Of a DNA stretch of 18,626 nucleotides, positions 1-6,923 are shown piece by piece. The DNA is from Caldisericum exile_A (GTDB lineage Bacteria > Caldisericota > Caldisericia > Caldisericales > Caldisericaceae): assembly GCF_047785965.1 (NCBI RefSeq), contig NZ_JBLOBF010000018.1, positions 1 to 18,626 on the forward strand, given 5' to 3'. How positions within the stretch are numbered: the first letter of the stretch is position 1; every line of letters begins with the position of its first letter. The notes under the pieces are model-generated. The model worked only from the letters and a program-made list of their open reading frames with translations. It made no database searches and was not told where the DNA came from. The position numbers were made by a program, and so were the translations under genes.

Positions 1-34
1 TTTAATTCAATACATTATAATAACGAAAAATATA

Positions 35-65
35 AAAATAAAAAAGGGGGCTTGTGCCCCTCTTT
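35..65 (-). terminator. Intrinsic terminator after rpsI
   Basis: About 25 nt past the rpsI stop, the minus strand can fold GGGGC-ACAA-GCCCC (plus-strand arms 47-51 and 56-60). It is followed by six T, an A and five T (complement of 34-45). Beyond one A-C mismatch the stem could extend with A-T pairs. This is a textbook rho-independent terminator and ends the rplM-rpsI unit. On the plus strand the same hairpin is followed by TCTTTT, so it might also stop a convergent transcript. The remaining bases 1-34 are AT-rich and hold nothing else I can support. Confidence 0.92.
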
Positions 66-85
66 TACAAAGTTGAGAATTTGTT

Positions 86-475
86 TTATCTCTTTCTGTA
101 CTGACGGTCTTTTCTTGCAGAGTGTAATCCGTATTTCTTTCTTTCTTTTTCCCTCGGGTCTCTTGTAAGTAGGCCTTCACTCTTTAAAACAGGTTTCAAG
201 GTTTCATCAACCTTGAGAAGAGCACGGGCAATACCAAGTTTAATTGCATCGGCCTGCCCCCTAAACCCTCCGCCTTCGACATTTGCTCTAATATCGAATT
301 TGTCTTTTAAATTTGTAATTTCAAGAGGTTTAAACACTTCTGGTAAAAGAGATTTAACATTAAAATACTCGTTAACATCCTTTCCATTAACTCTAAATCT
401 CCCAGTCCCAGGAGTTAAAACAACCCTTGCAGTAGAAGTTTTTCTTCTTCCAACCGCTAAAATTACCTTATCCAT
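86..475 (-). CDS. rpsI: 30S ribosomal protein S9
   Basis: S9 binds the head of the small subunit, and its C-terminal tail reaches the P-site tRNA. The 129-residue protein has the usual family length. It opens with the AVGRRKTSTARV block (residues 7-18), carries the central GGGFRGQADAIKLGIARAL signature (about 68-86), and ends in a basic tail closing with Lys-Arg as expected. The ATG overlaps the rplM stop as TAATG. Its ribosome binding site AAGGAGGAA is made of the last codons of rplM, so the two genes are translationally coupled, the standard L13-S9 pair. A strong terminator follows. Confidence 0.98.
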   Translation of the reverse strand: MDKVILAVGRRKTSTARVVLTPGTGRFRVNGKDVNEYFNVKSLLPEVFKPLEITNLKDKFDIRANVEGGGFRGQADAIKLGIARALLKVDETLKPVLKSEGLLTRDPREKERKKYGLHSARKDRQYRKR

Positions 476-921
476 TATTCCTCCTTAGAAAGTGTAATCG
501 TGCGTTCAACTTTAAATTCCTTTGGGAAATTTGCATCACTATAAACCTTAAGCCCCTTTATCATTTTTCTTCCAAGTCTATTTTTAGGAAGCATAAGTCT
601 AACCGCATGTGTAATTAGAAATTCTGGTTTTCTCTGTAGAATATCACGGAGCATGTAAGATTGCATATTTCCAACATAACCTGTATGCTTATAGTAGATT
701 TTATCCGTTAATTTTCTTCCAGTCACTTTTACTTTTGAGGCATTAATAACAATAACATTATCACCCATATTAACATTTGGGGTAAAATTCGATTTATTTT
801 TTCCTCTCAAAATTGAAGCAGCTAAAGCTGCTACTCTTCCAATAGATTTGCCTTCAGCATCTATCAGTACCCACTTTTTATTTACTTCATAAGGTTTCAG
901 AAATTTAGTTATTTTCATCAT
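475..921 (-). CDS. rplM: 50S ribosomal protein L13
   Basis: L13 is an early-assembly protein of the large subunit. The 148-residue product has the family core: WVLIDAEGKSIGRVAALAA near residues 17-35, the DNVIVINASKVKVTGRK strand (54-70), the YYKHTGYVGN segment (76-85), and the MLPKNRLGRKM motif (110-120). The C-terminal part is more divergent than the rest: the usual His-Pro-His stretch is not obvious and residues 127-148 read as a short basic/acidic tail. Start is the first of two consecutive ATGs, 9 nt past AGGAGG (931-936); the second ATG cannot be excluded. This is the only gene in the window preceded by a real intergenic gap, and a promoter is visible there. Confidence 0.97.
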   Translation of the reverse strand: MMKITKFLKPYEVNKKWVLIDAEGKSIGRVAALAASILRGKNKSNFTPNVNMGDNVIVINASKVKVTGRKLTDKIYYKHTGYVGNMQSYMLRDILQRKPEFLITHAVRLMLPKNRLGRKMIKGLKVYSDANFPKEFKVERTITLSKEE

Positions 922-952
922 ATCTCACATCCTCCTAAATTTTCATATCCGT

Positions 953-983
953 ATAATAATACCAAAATTTTAATTTTAGTCAA
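953..983 (-). promoter_or_regulatory. Probable sigma-A promoter for rplM-rpsI
   Basis: In the 90-bp gap between truA and rplM the minus strand reads TTGACT (978-983), 5 of 6 to the -35 consensus, then a 19-nt AT-rich spacer and TATTAT (953-958), 5 of 6 to the -10 consensus. The spacer is longer than the ideal 17. A start near 945-948 would give a leader of only about 25 nt containing AGGAGG, leaving no room for a structured L13-type autoregulatory leader. Readthrough from truA is also possible because no terminator hairpin is visible in 984-1011. Confidence 0.55.
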
Positions 984-1011
984 GAATAAATTTGCGCATT
1001 TCAAAAATTCT

Positions 1012-1770
1012 TTAGTAAATTACATTAACAAGAAAGAGTGGTTCTGGTGGTAAAACTTGTCTTGTAAAAGGCACCTTTTTCCCAAAAGAAAACGGATTAA
1101 GTAAAATACGTGTATCAATATATCCTTGCGCCCCTTTAAGCACATAGTAAACCATCCTTCTTACCATATGATACAGAAATCGATCTCCGTGAAAATAAAG
1201 AATTATAAGGGATCCTCTTTCAATAAAACCTGTATCAAAAAGTTCGCAGATATTATTTCTATCTTTTTGAGATTTATCGAAATTGGCAAAAATTGAAAAA
1301 TCGTGTTTTCCTTTAAGTCCATCAAGTGCTATTTTAAGCATATTCAAATCAAGTGGCTCCTTATAAATATAAACATATGGCATAAGGAACATTGACTTTT
1401 CAAGGTCAGATGAAACAATATATGCATAAATTTTACTTTTTGCACTCTTCCTTGCATGGAATGTTTGAGGTACTTCCCTTATTTCCTTAACAAAGATACC
1501 TTCATCAAAGAGAAGATGGTTCATTTTATTTTTAAGCCAGCCACAATCAAGCACACCATCGAAGTAGAAGTTAAGATACTGATTCAAGGCATTAACTCCT
1601 GCATCAGTTCTTGCAGCACCATATGTATTAACTGGCACTCTTAAAACAGTCTTTAAAGTCTTCTCAATTTCTCCCTGCACTGTTTTTTCATCCTTTGGAT
1701 GATTTGATTGCTTCTGGAAACCTGAAAAATTTCTTCCAATGTATTGGATTCTCATAAGATAGTTATGCAT
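1012..1770 (-). CDS. truA: tRNA pseudouridine(38-40) synthase TruA
   Basis: TruA isomerises uridines 38-40 in the anticodon arm of tRNAs. With the start chosen here it has 252 residues, about the family norm. The catalytic motif is A-R-T-D-A-G-V-N-A with the nucleophile Asp56. Other family marks are the early YIGRNFSGFQ segment (10-19), FHARKSAKSKIYAY in the middle, and RFLYHMVRRMV in the C-terminal half. The usual GRTDAGVHA motif is altered (G to A, H to N). The ATG at 1770 is preceded by GGAGGG (1776-1781) at good spacing. An upstream in-frame start at 1797 has no comparable site. It overlaps the end of ecfT by 8 nt, so is probably coupled to it. Confidence 0.95.
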   Translation of the reverse strand: MHNYLMRIQYIGRNFSGFQKQSNHPKDEKTVQGEIEKTLKTVLRVPVNTYGAARTDAGVNALNQYLNFYFDGVLDCGWLKNKMNHLLFDEGIFVKEIREVPQTFHARKSAKSKIYAYIVSSDLEKSMFLMPYVYIYKEPLDLNMLKIALDGLKGKHDFSIFANFDKSQKDRNNICELFDTGFIERGSLIILYFHGDRFLYHMVRRMVYYVLKGAQGYIDTRILLNPFSFGKKVPFTRQVLPPEPLFLVNVIY

Positions 1771-2563
1771 AAATTCCCTCCAGCACAAAGAGAACAAGCG
1801 TAAAGATTAAAACAAAAATAATTGCTAATGCTTCGTTCTTTCCAAATTTACTAACTCTATATGACGTTCGTTTCATACCCAGAATGAAGCCTCTTGATTC
1901 CATAGCCATAGCAAGCTGGTCCGCTCTATTAAAGGCATTAAGAATTAAGGGTAGAATTACAGGAAGAAAACTTCTTGCACGTACAAACAAATTACCACTC
2001 TCAAAATCGGCACCTCTTGCCATTTGAGCTTTCATAATTCTATCTGCTTCTTCGAAAAGTATTGGTACAAATTGAAGAGAAATCGAAATCATTAGAGACA
2101 ATTCCTCTACTGGAAATTTAAAAATCTTAAAAGGTAAAATTACATTTCTAAACCCAAGAGCAAGGTCAGTTGTTGTTGTAGTTGATGTAAGTAAAAAAGT
2201 AAGTATCGTAAGAATAATAAGTCTTATTGCAATATATATTGAAAGGCTTAATCCCTCCTTTGTAATTTTTAAAACTTTGAGATCTAAAACAATTGTTCCT
2301 GGAGTAAAAAATAACTGGAAGAAAAGAGTAAATAGAAGCAAAAATATGATCGGCTTAAAAGAAGAAACAACAGACTTAAATGATAACTTTGACAATATAA
2401 TAAGAAAAATTCCAAATACAAGAAAAAAGAAGTAAGCCTCTATTGTTTTAAGGAAAAAAAGGAGAATCACAAGATAAAAAATCAGAACTATTTTGAGAGT
2501 TGGATTTAACTTATGAAAAAATGTTTGTGTGTATTGAAATTGACCAAAATAGAATTTAGCCAT
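1763..2563 (-). CDS. ecfT: ECF transporter transmembrane component EcfT
   Basis: EcfT is the membrane scaffold that links a substrate-binding S component to the two ATPases of an energy-coupling-factor vitamin or metal transporter. The 266-residue protein is strongly hydrophobic, with membrane segments around 24-38, 42-58, 70-87, 108-126, 156-171, 196-211 and 245-262. The two coupling motifs of the family are visible: Ala-Arg-Gly at 182-184 and Ser-Arg-Gly at 223-225, each followed by an aromatic or hydrophobic residue. A run of five threonines (128-132) sits in a loop after the fourth segment. The start overlaps the ecfA2 stop by 8 nt, and no strong Shine-Dalgarno is present. No S component lies nearby, so this looks like a shared (group II) module. 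Confidence 0.94.
   Translation of the reverse strand: MAKFYFGQFQYTQTFFHKLNPTLKIVLIFYLVILLFFLKTIEAYFFFLVFGIFLIILSKLSFKSVVSSFKPIIFLLLFTLFFQLFFTPGTIVLDLKVLKITKEGLSLSIYIAIRLIILTILTFLLTSTTTTTDLALGFRNVILPFKIFKFPVEELSLMISISLQFVPILFEEADRIMKAQMARGADFESGNLFVRARSFLPVILPLILNAFNRADQLAMAMESRGFILGMKRTSYRVSKFGKNEALAIIFVLIFTLVLFVLEGIYA
1776..1781 (-). promoter_or_regulatory. Ribosome binding site fixing the truA start
   Basis: The minus strand reads GGAGGG-AATTT-ATG-CAT. The site lies inside the last codons of ecfT and selects the ATG at 1770 rather than the earlier in-frame start at 1797. Confidence 0.8.
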
Positions 2564-3404
2564 TATACTCGCTTCTCTTCCTTAATAGATATTGAACTAC
2601 TGAATCGTAATCTTCACAACTTGGAAAATCTGGAAAACACTTTGAAAGAGTTTTTTTTATTTTTACAAAAAAGGGTGGCTCAAGCCCGATTCTTTCAACA
2701 AGTTCTGCATCATCAAAAAACCTTACAGTTTCACCATCAAAAACGATGTGCCCCTCATTTATTACAATAATTCTTTTCGAAAGCATAAATGCCTCGTCCA
2801 TATCATGAGTCACAAATATAAGAGTTCTTCCTCTTGCTACTCTCTCTTGAAGATATGAAATAACACTTGATTTACCACCAAAATCCAAATTTGATGTGGG
2901 TTCATCCAATATAAGATATTTTGGATTCATTACTATAACACTTGCTATTGCAACTCTCCTTTTTTCTCCACCAGATAATTCAAAAGGAGACTTTTCTAAA
3001 TAAGTCTCATCGAGACCTACATCATTGAGCGCCATTAAAACTGCATCCTTAATCTTACTCTCTTCTATTCCTATATTTCTTGCACCATAAGCAATTTCCT
3101 CGAAGACAGTTTCAGCAAAAAATTGCATTTCAGGATGTTGAAAAACTACACTTACCTTTTTTACTATGTCGCTTCTTTTAATTTTCTCTTTTGTTATATT
3201 GATTTTATCAATAATAACTTCGCCACTTGTTGGTTTTAAAAGCCCACTTATAACCTCAATAAGAGTTGATTTGCCAGAGCCAATCCTTCCAATAATTGCA
3301 ACACGTTCCCCTTCATATATCTTTAGGTTTGCGCCAATAAGTGCCTCTTTTTTGAAGCGTGTATGAGGATCGTATATAACCGACACTTCTTTTAGTTCAA
3401 GCAT
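2556..3404 (-). CDS. ecfA2: ECF transporter ATP-binding protein EcfA2
   Basis: Second ATPase of the ECF module, expected to pair with EcfA1 and drive EcfT. The 282-residue protein has all ABC motifs: Walker A G-R-I-G-S-G-K-S-T (39-47), Q-loop Gln89 in FQHPEMQFF, signature LSGGE (143-147), Walker B ending Asp167-Glu168 in LILDEPTS, and switch His200. DEPT in Walker B is typical of EcfA2, and the order after ecfA1 is that of Bacillus. About 65 C-terminal residues follow the nucleotide-binding core. It starts inside the end of ecfA1 (13-nt overlap) and has only a weak GTGGA upstream, so translation probably depends on coupling. Confidence 0.95.
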   Translation of the reverse strand: MLELKEVSVIYDPHTRFKKEALIGANLKIYEGERVAIIGRIGSGKSTLIEVISGLLKPTSGEVIIDKINITKEKIKRSDIVKKVSVVFQHPEMQFFAETVFEEIAYGARNIGIEESKIKDAVLMALNDVGLDETYLEKSPFELSGGEKRRVAIASVIVMNPKYLILDEPTSNLDFGGKSSVISYLQERVARGRTLIFVTHDMDEAFMLSKRIIVINEGHIVFDGETVRFFDDAELVERIGLEPPFFVKIKKTLSKCFPDFPSCEDYDSVVQYLLRKRSEYNG

Positions 3405-4198
3405 AATTGATCCACTATCTCATCTAAATTAAGAGAAAATCTTTCAATAAGACCTTTCTCAAGAAGTTTTTTTGAGAGAATCGCCTCGTGCAGATTTGAG
3501 ACATTTACGCTTGAAAGAAAATCTACATCACTAAATATTTCGTATGGTGTTCCTGTCCTCGCAATAAAACCATTATTTAAAACAATAATTCGGTTTGAAA
3601 AAACTGTCTCTTCTGGATGATGGGTAATGTATAGAACACCTCTATTTCTGTTAATTTCAAGAATCGTATTTAAGATCATCTTCCTGTTTATAGGGTCAAG
3701 AAGGGATGTTACTTCATCAAAAACAACATAATCTGGTTCCAAAACAAGGACGGAAGCAAGAGCAACCTTTTGCTTTTCTCCACCTGATAGAAGTGATGGA
3801 GGAAAATGCAAAAAACTTTTTATTCCAAGTTTCTCTGAAATTTCAATAATTTTACTTTGAATAATATTTCGATTAAGACCCATATTCTCAAGGCCAAACG
3901 CAAGATCATCTTCAACTGTGATACCAACAAACTGGTTATCTGGATTTTGAAAAATTACACCCACCTTAAATTTTGCTAATCTATTTATATCTTTATCCTT
4001 AAGCGAGCTTCCGTTTAAGAGAACATCGCCTTTTTGAGATAATAAAAGCCCGTTTGCAAGACGGGCTATCGTAGATTTTCCTGAACCGTTCGAACCAATT
4101 ATAGATACAAATTCCCCTTGTTTAAGACTAAAACTAATATCCTTAAGAACCCAATTGTCTCCGTTATATGAAAACGAGACATTTTGAAACTCAAGCAT
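3392..4198 (-). CDS. ecfA1: ECF transporter ATP-binding protein EcfA1
   Basis: First ATPase of the ECF module. The 268-residue protein has Walker A G-S-N-G-S-G-K-S-T (35-43), Q-loop Gln84 in FQNPDNQFVG (the ECF-type motif), signature LSGGE (137-141), Walker B with Asp161-Glu162, and switch His193. The Asp-Glu-Val-Thr after Walker B, rather than DEPT, matches the EcfA1 branch, where that proline is commonly replaced. It begins 6 nt after the rplQ stop, with no promoter, terminator or recognisable Shine-Dalgarno between them (AATAAATACTC before the ATG). It therefore seems to be translated by coupling from rplQ and at a lower rate than the ribosomal genes. Confidence 0.95.
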   Translation of the reverse strand: MLEFQNVSFSYNGDNWVLKDISFSLKQGEFVSIIGSNGSGKSTIARLANGLLLSQKGDVLLNGSSLKDKDINRLAKFKVGVIFQNPDNQFVGITVEDDLAFGLENMGLNRNIIQSKIIEISEKLGIKSFLHFPPSLLSGGEKQKVALASVLVLEPDYVVFDEVTSLLDPINRKMILNTILEINRNRGVLYITHHPEETVFSNRIIVLNNGFIARTGTPYEIFSDVDFLSSVNVSNLHEAILSKKLLEKGLIERFSLNLDEIVDQLCLN

Positions 4199-4204
4199 GA
4201 GTAT

Positions 4205-4561
4205 TTATTCTTTAATAAGTTCAATAAGCACAAGGAGAGTTCCGTCTCCACGTCTGTATTTTGCAAGTTTTAGAATTCTCGTATATCCACCTGGTCTATC
4301 CTTGTACTCTTTGGCAAGATCAAAAAGCTTGTAAACTGCTTCCTTATTGAATAATACAGAGTGCGCATATCTTCTCGTATTGAGATTATCTTCCTTTGCC
4401 TTTGTTATTAACTTCTCAATAATTCTTCTTACCTCTTTTGCTCTTGCTTCAGTTGTCTCTATTCTTCCATTTAAAATAAGGGAAGTTGCAAGATTTCTTA
4501 AGACACTTTTTCTATAACTTGGATAAAATCCCAGTTTTCTTAATGAAATTCCATGGTTCAT
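4205..4561 (-). CDS. rplQ: 50S ribosomal protein L17
   Basis: L17 is a large-subunit protein near the tunnel exit. The 118-residue product is a short bacterial-type L17: LGFYPSYRKSVLRNLATSLI (11-30, usual form LGR...HR.AM..N...SL), TTEARAKEVRRIIEKLIT (36-53), a central LFNKEAVYKLFDLAKEY region, and the closing GGYTRILKLAKYRRGDGTLLVLIEL (91-115). The leading LGFYPSY replaces the more common LGRTSAH-like sequence. AGGAGG (overlapping the rpoA stop TAG) sets the ATG. It follows rpoA as in most bacteria and here leads directly into the ECF genes. Confidence 0.97.
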   Translation of the reverse strand: MNHGISLRKLGFYPSYRKSVLRNLATSLILNGRIETTEARAKEVRRIIEKLITKAKEDNLNTRRYAHSVLFNKEAVYKLFDLAKEYKDRPGGYTRILKLAKYRRGDGTLLVLIELIKE

Positions 4562-4571
4562 ATGAGACCTC

Positions 4572-5486
4572 CTACTCTCTAAGTTTTAAACCCAATTTAC
4601 CCAACGCTTCTTCAACACTCTTAAGAGAAGCAACACCAAATTTATCAAGATCTAACAAATCTTTAGCAGAATATTTTATCAAATCTCCAACAGTATTAAT
4701 ATTATTCTTGATAAGCACATTATATGCTCTTTCAGGCAAGTTAAGTGCTTCTATTTTCATGTTCTTGATATCATCGGAAATATCGCCTATTTTACTTCCG
4801 TTTAAAAGTTTGTTAAAGACATTAGAATAATCAAGAAGCACATTTATGGCTTCAATCAAACATTGTCTCGGAGTTTTATTGCCCTTTGTTTGCACCCCAA
4901 CAATGAGTGCATCAAAATCGACAGATTCCTCAAATCGAGTAGGTTCAACTCTAAATGTTGCCTTTACTACTGGTGAAAAGTTTGCATCAATCGGAATTAC
5001 AATTTGAGGAAAATCCTCAAGTTTCTCTACAGCTTCCTCAAGAAGATACCCTTTACCTCTTCTTATATAAATTTCACCAGATAGTCGCCCTTTTGAGGAA
5101 GATATTGTTGCAATATGAAGGTCTGGATTGTGAATGGTAACTTCACTTGTATGTATAAGGTCGGAAGCTTTCAATTCTCCTTCGCCAGTCTTTTCAAAAC
5201 GAAGAATTGTCTTATCTATTGCTTCCATTGAAATAATAAGTTTCTTCACATTCAAAATAATTTGTTCAACGTCTTCAACAACACCCTCGATAGTTGAAAA
5301 CTCATGTATAACGCCATCAATATAAACACCAACAGGAGCAACTCCTTCAATAGAACTCAAAAGTATCCTTCTAATAGCAGTTCCTAATGTAAGCCCAAAT
5401 CCACTTTCAAGAGGTGAAAATTTGAATTCTCCGTAATTTCCCTCTTCTTTCAAAACTTCAAGCGAGATATTCTCTAATCGCCACAT
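4572..5486 (-). CDS. rpoA: RNA polymerase subunit alpha
   Basis: Alpha dimerises to nucleate RNA polymerase and contacts upstream promoter DNA and activators. The 304-residue protein has the N-terminal domain (about 1-228), with SGFGLTLGTAIRRILLSS (28-45) and HEFSTIEGVVEDVEQIILNVKKL (61-83). A short linker follows, then a C-terminal domain (about 243-304) of helix-hairpin-helix type. In that domain Arg253 and Asn256 match E. coli Arg265 and Asn268, but the position matching Lys298 is Ala286. It is slightly shorter than the 310-330 usual. The start has AAGGAAGTG five nt upstream. It sits between rpsD and rplQ as in the standard alpha operon. Confidence 0.98.
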   Translation of the reverse strand: MWRLENISLEVLKEEGNYGEFKFSPLESGFGLTLGTAIRRILLSSIEGVAPVGVYIDGVIHEFSTIEGVVEDVEQIILNVKKLIISMEAIDKTILRFEKTGEGELKASDLIHTSEVTIHNPDLHIATISSSKGRLSGEIYIRRGKGYLLEEAVEKLEDFPQIVIPIDANFSPVVKATFRVEPTRFEESVDFDALIVGVQTKGNKTPRQCLIEAINVLLDYSNVFNKLLNGSKIGDISDDIKNMKIEALNLPERAYNVLIKNNINTVGDLIKYSAKDLLDLDKFGVASLKSVEEALGKLGLKLRE

Positions 5487-5501
5487 GTTTTCACTTCCTT
5501 A

Positions 5502-6131
5502 TTACTTAGAGTATAACTCAACTATCAAAGTAGGATTGACGTCAAGTGCAAGTTCTTTAATATTTGGAAGCTCTTTTACAACACCCTTAAATGAATCTTT
5601 ATTGACTTCTACCCAATTTGGAAAAGTATTTCTTTCCTCAAGTGATGCTTTAATAATAGGTATTTGTCTTGAGGATTCTTTTACCTCAACTACATCTCCT
5701 TTATCAAGGATTAAAGAAAAGATATTTACCTTCTTACCATTTACAAGAATATGGCCATGTGAAACAAGTTGTCTTGCTGTCCTTCTATTTGGTGCAAATC
5801 CCATTCTAAATACAACGTTATCGAGTCTTCTTTCAAGAAGTTCAAGAAGTTTATCACCTGTAGGAATTTCTTTCTGCCTTATTGCTATATCAAAGTACCT
5901 TCTGAACTGTCTTTCTAAAACCCCATACATTGCCTTAACCTTTTGCTTTTCCATTAGATGAAATTTATAATCAGTAGGCTTATTCATATGAAGAACTATT
6001 TGCTTCTGACCTGGTATTCCACGTCCCTTCTCAAGAGGACAATTCTTTGTATAACATTTATCTCCTTTTAGAAAGAGTTTCTTTTGTTGTGCCCTGCAAA
6101 TTCTGCAAAGAGGTCCATTATATACTGCCAT
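5502..6131 (-). CDS. rpsD: 30S ribosomal protein S4
   Basis: S4 is a primary 16S rRNA binder and nucleates 30S assembly. With the start chosen here it has 209 residues, the usual length. The N-terminus carries a zinc knuckle, Cys9, Cys12, Cys26 and Cys31. The S4 RNA-binding domain is visible as LERRLDNVVFRMGFAPNRRTARQLVSHGHILVNGKKVN in the middle. The ATG at 6131 lies 6 nt past AAGGAGG (6138-6144) and gives the expected MAVYNGPLCRICR beginning. An in-frame ATG at 6173 would overlap rpsK by 31 nt and add an unlikely basic stretch. In Firmicutes S4 can repress its own gene; here the gap to rpsK is 11 nt, too short for a separate leader. Confidence 0.97.
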   Translation of the reverse strand: MAVYNGPLCRICRAQQKKLFLKGDKCYTKNCPLEKGRGIPGQKQIVLHMNKPTDYKFHLMEKQKVKAMYGVLERQFRRYFDIAIRQKEIPTGDKLLELLERRLDNVVFRMGFAPNRRTARQLVSHGHILVNGKKVNIFSLILDKGDVVEVKESSRQIPIIKASLEERNTFPNWVEVNKDSFKGVVKELPNIKELALDVNPTLIVELYSK

Positions 6132-6137
6132 CGCTAT

Positions 6138-6144
6138 CCTCCTT
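6138..6144 (-). promoter_or_regulatory. Ribosome binding site fixing the rpsD start
   Basis: The minus strand reads AAGGAGG-ATAGCG-ATG just after the rpsK stop. It selects the ATG at 6131 over the in-frame ATG at 6173. Confidence 0.85.
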
Positions 6145-6532
6145 ATACTCTTCTTAGTTTTCTTGGTCTGCAACCATTATGAGGAATAGGAGTTATATCT
6201 TTAATCTCCTCAATTTGCAAACCTGCTGACTGCAATGCTCTAATTGCTACTTCTCTACCTGGACCGCCACCCTTAACAAGGACTGAAACTCTTTTTGCTC
6301 CAAGGTTAATCGCTTCTTCAGCTGCCTTTTGTGCTGCAACCTGTGCCGCAAATGGAGTGCCTTTCTTTGTCCCCTTAAAGCCATTACTTCCCGCAGAAGA
6401 CCAGCATACAACATTACCTTGCTCATCTGTTACGGTAATAATCGTATTATTAAATGTAGAATTAATATATACCTTAGCGGTACCTGCAATCTTTTGCACC
6501 TTTTTCTTAGAACTTGTTTTACCTTTTTTCAT
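6143..6532 (-). CDS. rpsK: 30S ribosomal protein S11
   Basis: S11 lies on the small-subunit platform near the E site. The 129-residue product has the basic Lys/Ser-rich start, then AKVYINSTFNNTIITVTDEQGNVV (19-42), the GFKGTKKGTPFAAQVAA segment, VLVKGGGPGREVAIRALQSAGL, and the closing DITPIPHNGCRPRKLRRV. The Asn-Gly in PIPHNGC is the conserved site where isoaspartate forms in E. coli S11. Upstream stop of rpsM is 9 nt away; TAAGGAGG precedes the ATG. Confidence 0.98.
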   Translation of the reverse strand: MKKGKTSSKKKVQKIAGTAKVYINSTFNNTIITVTDEQGNVVCWSSAGSNGFKGTKKGTPFAAQVAAQKAAEEAINLGAKRVSVLVKGGGPGREVAIRALQSAGLQIEEIKDITPIPHNGCRPRKLRRV

Positions 6533-6541
6533 CTTACCTCC

Positions 6542-6913
6542 TTACGCACTCTTTCTAACAGATCCAACAGTCTTCTTTGGACCTTTCCTTGTTCTTGCAT
6601 TAGTTCTTGTTCTCTGCCCTCTAACAGGTAAATTCCTCTTGTGTCTAATTCCCCTATAACAGTTAATTTCAATAAGCTTTTTTATATTGCTTGCAACGAT
6701 TTTTCTCAAGTCGCCTTCAACAACATACTTTTCTCTTATTACATCTTCTATTGCTTTAATTTCTTCGGGGGTTAAGTCTTTTACCTTTTTAAGCGGAACA
6801 TTTGCTTCCTTCAATACATCATAACAATTATGCTTACCTATCCCGTAAATATAGGTAAGTGCTATATCAATTCTTTTTTCTCTAGGCAAATCAACGCCTG
6901 CTATACGTGCCAA
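6542..6913 (-). CDS. rpsM: 30S ribosomal protein S13
   Basis: S13 forms the head-to-50S bridge and touches the P-site tRNA. The 123-residue protein begins MARIAGVDLPREKRIDIALTYIYGIG, carries the helix-two-turns-helix region, then YRGIRHKRNLPVRGQRTRTNARTRKG and a basic tail. The AGGAGG site precedes the ATG. Only 10 nt separate it from rpmJ, so the E. coli-type S4-binding pseudoknot upstream of rpsM has no dedicated leader here. Confidence 0.98.
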   Translation of the reverse strand: MARIAGVDLPREKRIDIALTYIYGIGKHNCYDVLKEANVPLKKVKDLTPEEIKAIEDVIREKYVVEGDLRKIVASNIKKLIEINCYRGIRHKRNLPVRGQRTRTNARTRKGPKKTVGSVRKSA

Positions 6914-6923
6914 AGTTCACCTC

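Noticed and set aside
14..21. TATAAT-like hexamers on both strands beyond the terminator
   Set aside because: The region is AT-rich and I see no matching -35 element at proper spacing on either strand; chance is likely. A leftward promoter for the next gene cannot be judged from this window.
984..1011. Possible terminator hairpin after truA around TGCGCA
   Set aside because: The palindrome is only 6 bases, the flanks do not pair, and no T-run follows directly.
2160..2190. Threonine-run simple repeat in ecfT as a phase-variable tract
   Set aside because: The five threonines use mixed codons with little perfect repeat, so slippage is unlikely; it looks like a loop composition quirk.
5485..5961. 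158-codon open frame on the plus strand opposite rpsD
   Set aside because: It lies antisense to an unmistakable S4 gene, has no family resemblance or ribosome binding site, and arises from the codon pattern of the real gene.
6914..6923. E. coli-like S4-binding pseudoknot before rpsM
   Set aside because: Only 10 nt separate rpmJ and rpsM, so there is no leader to form it.
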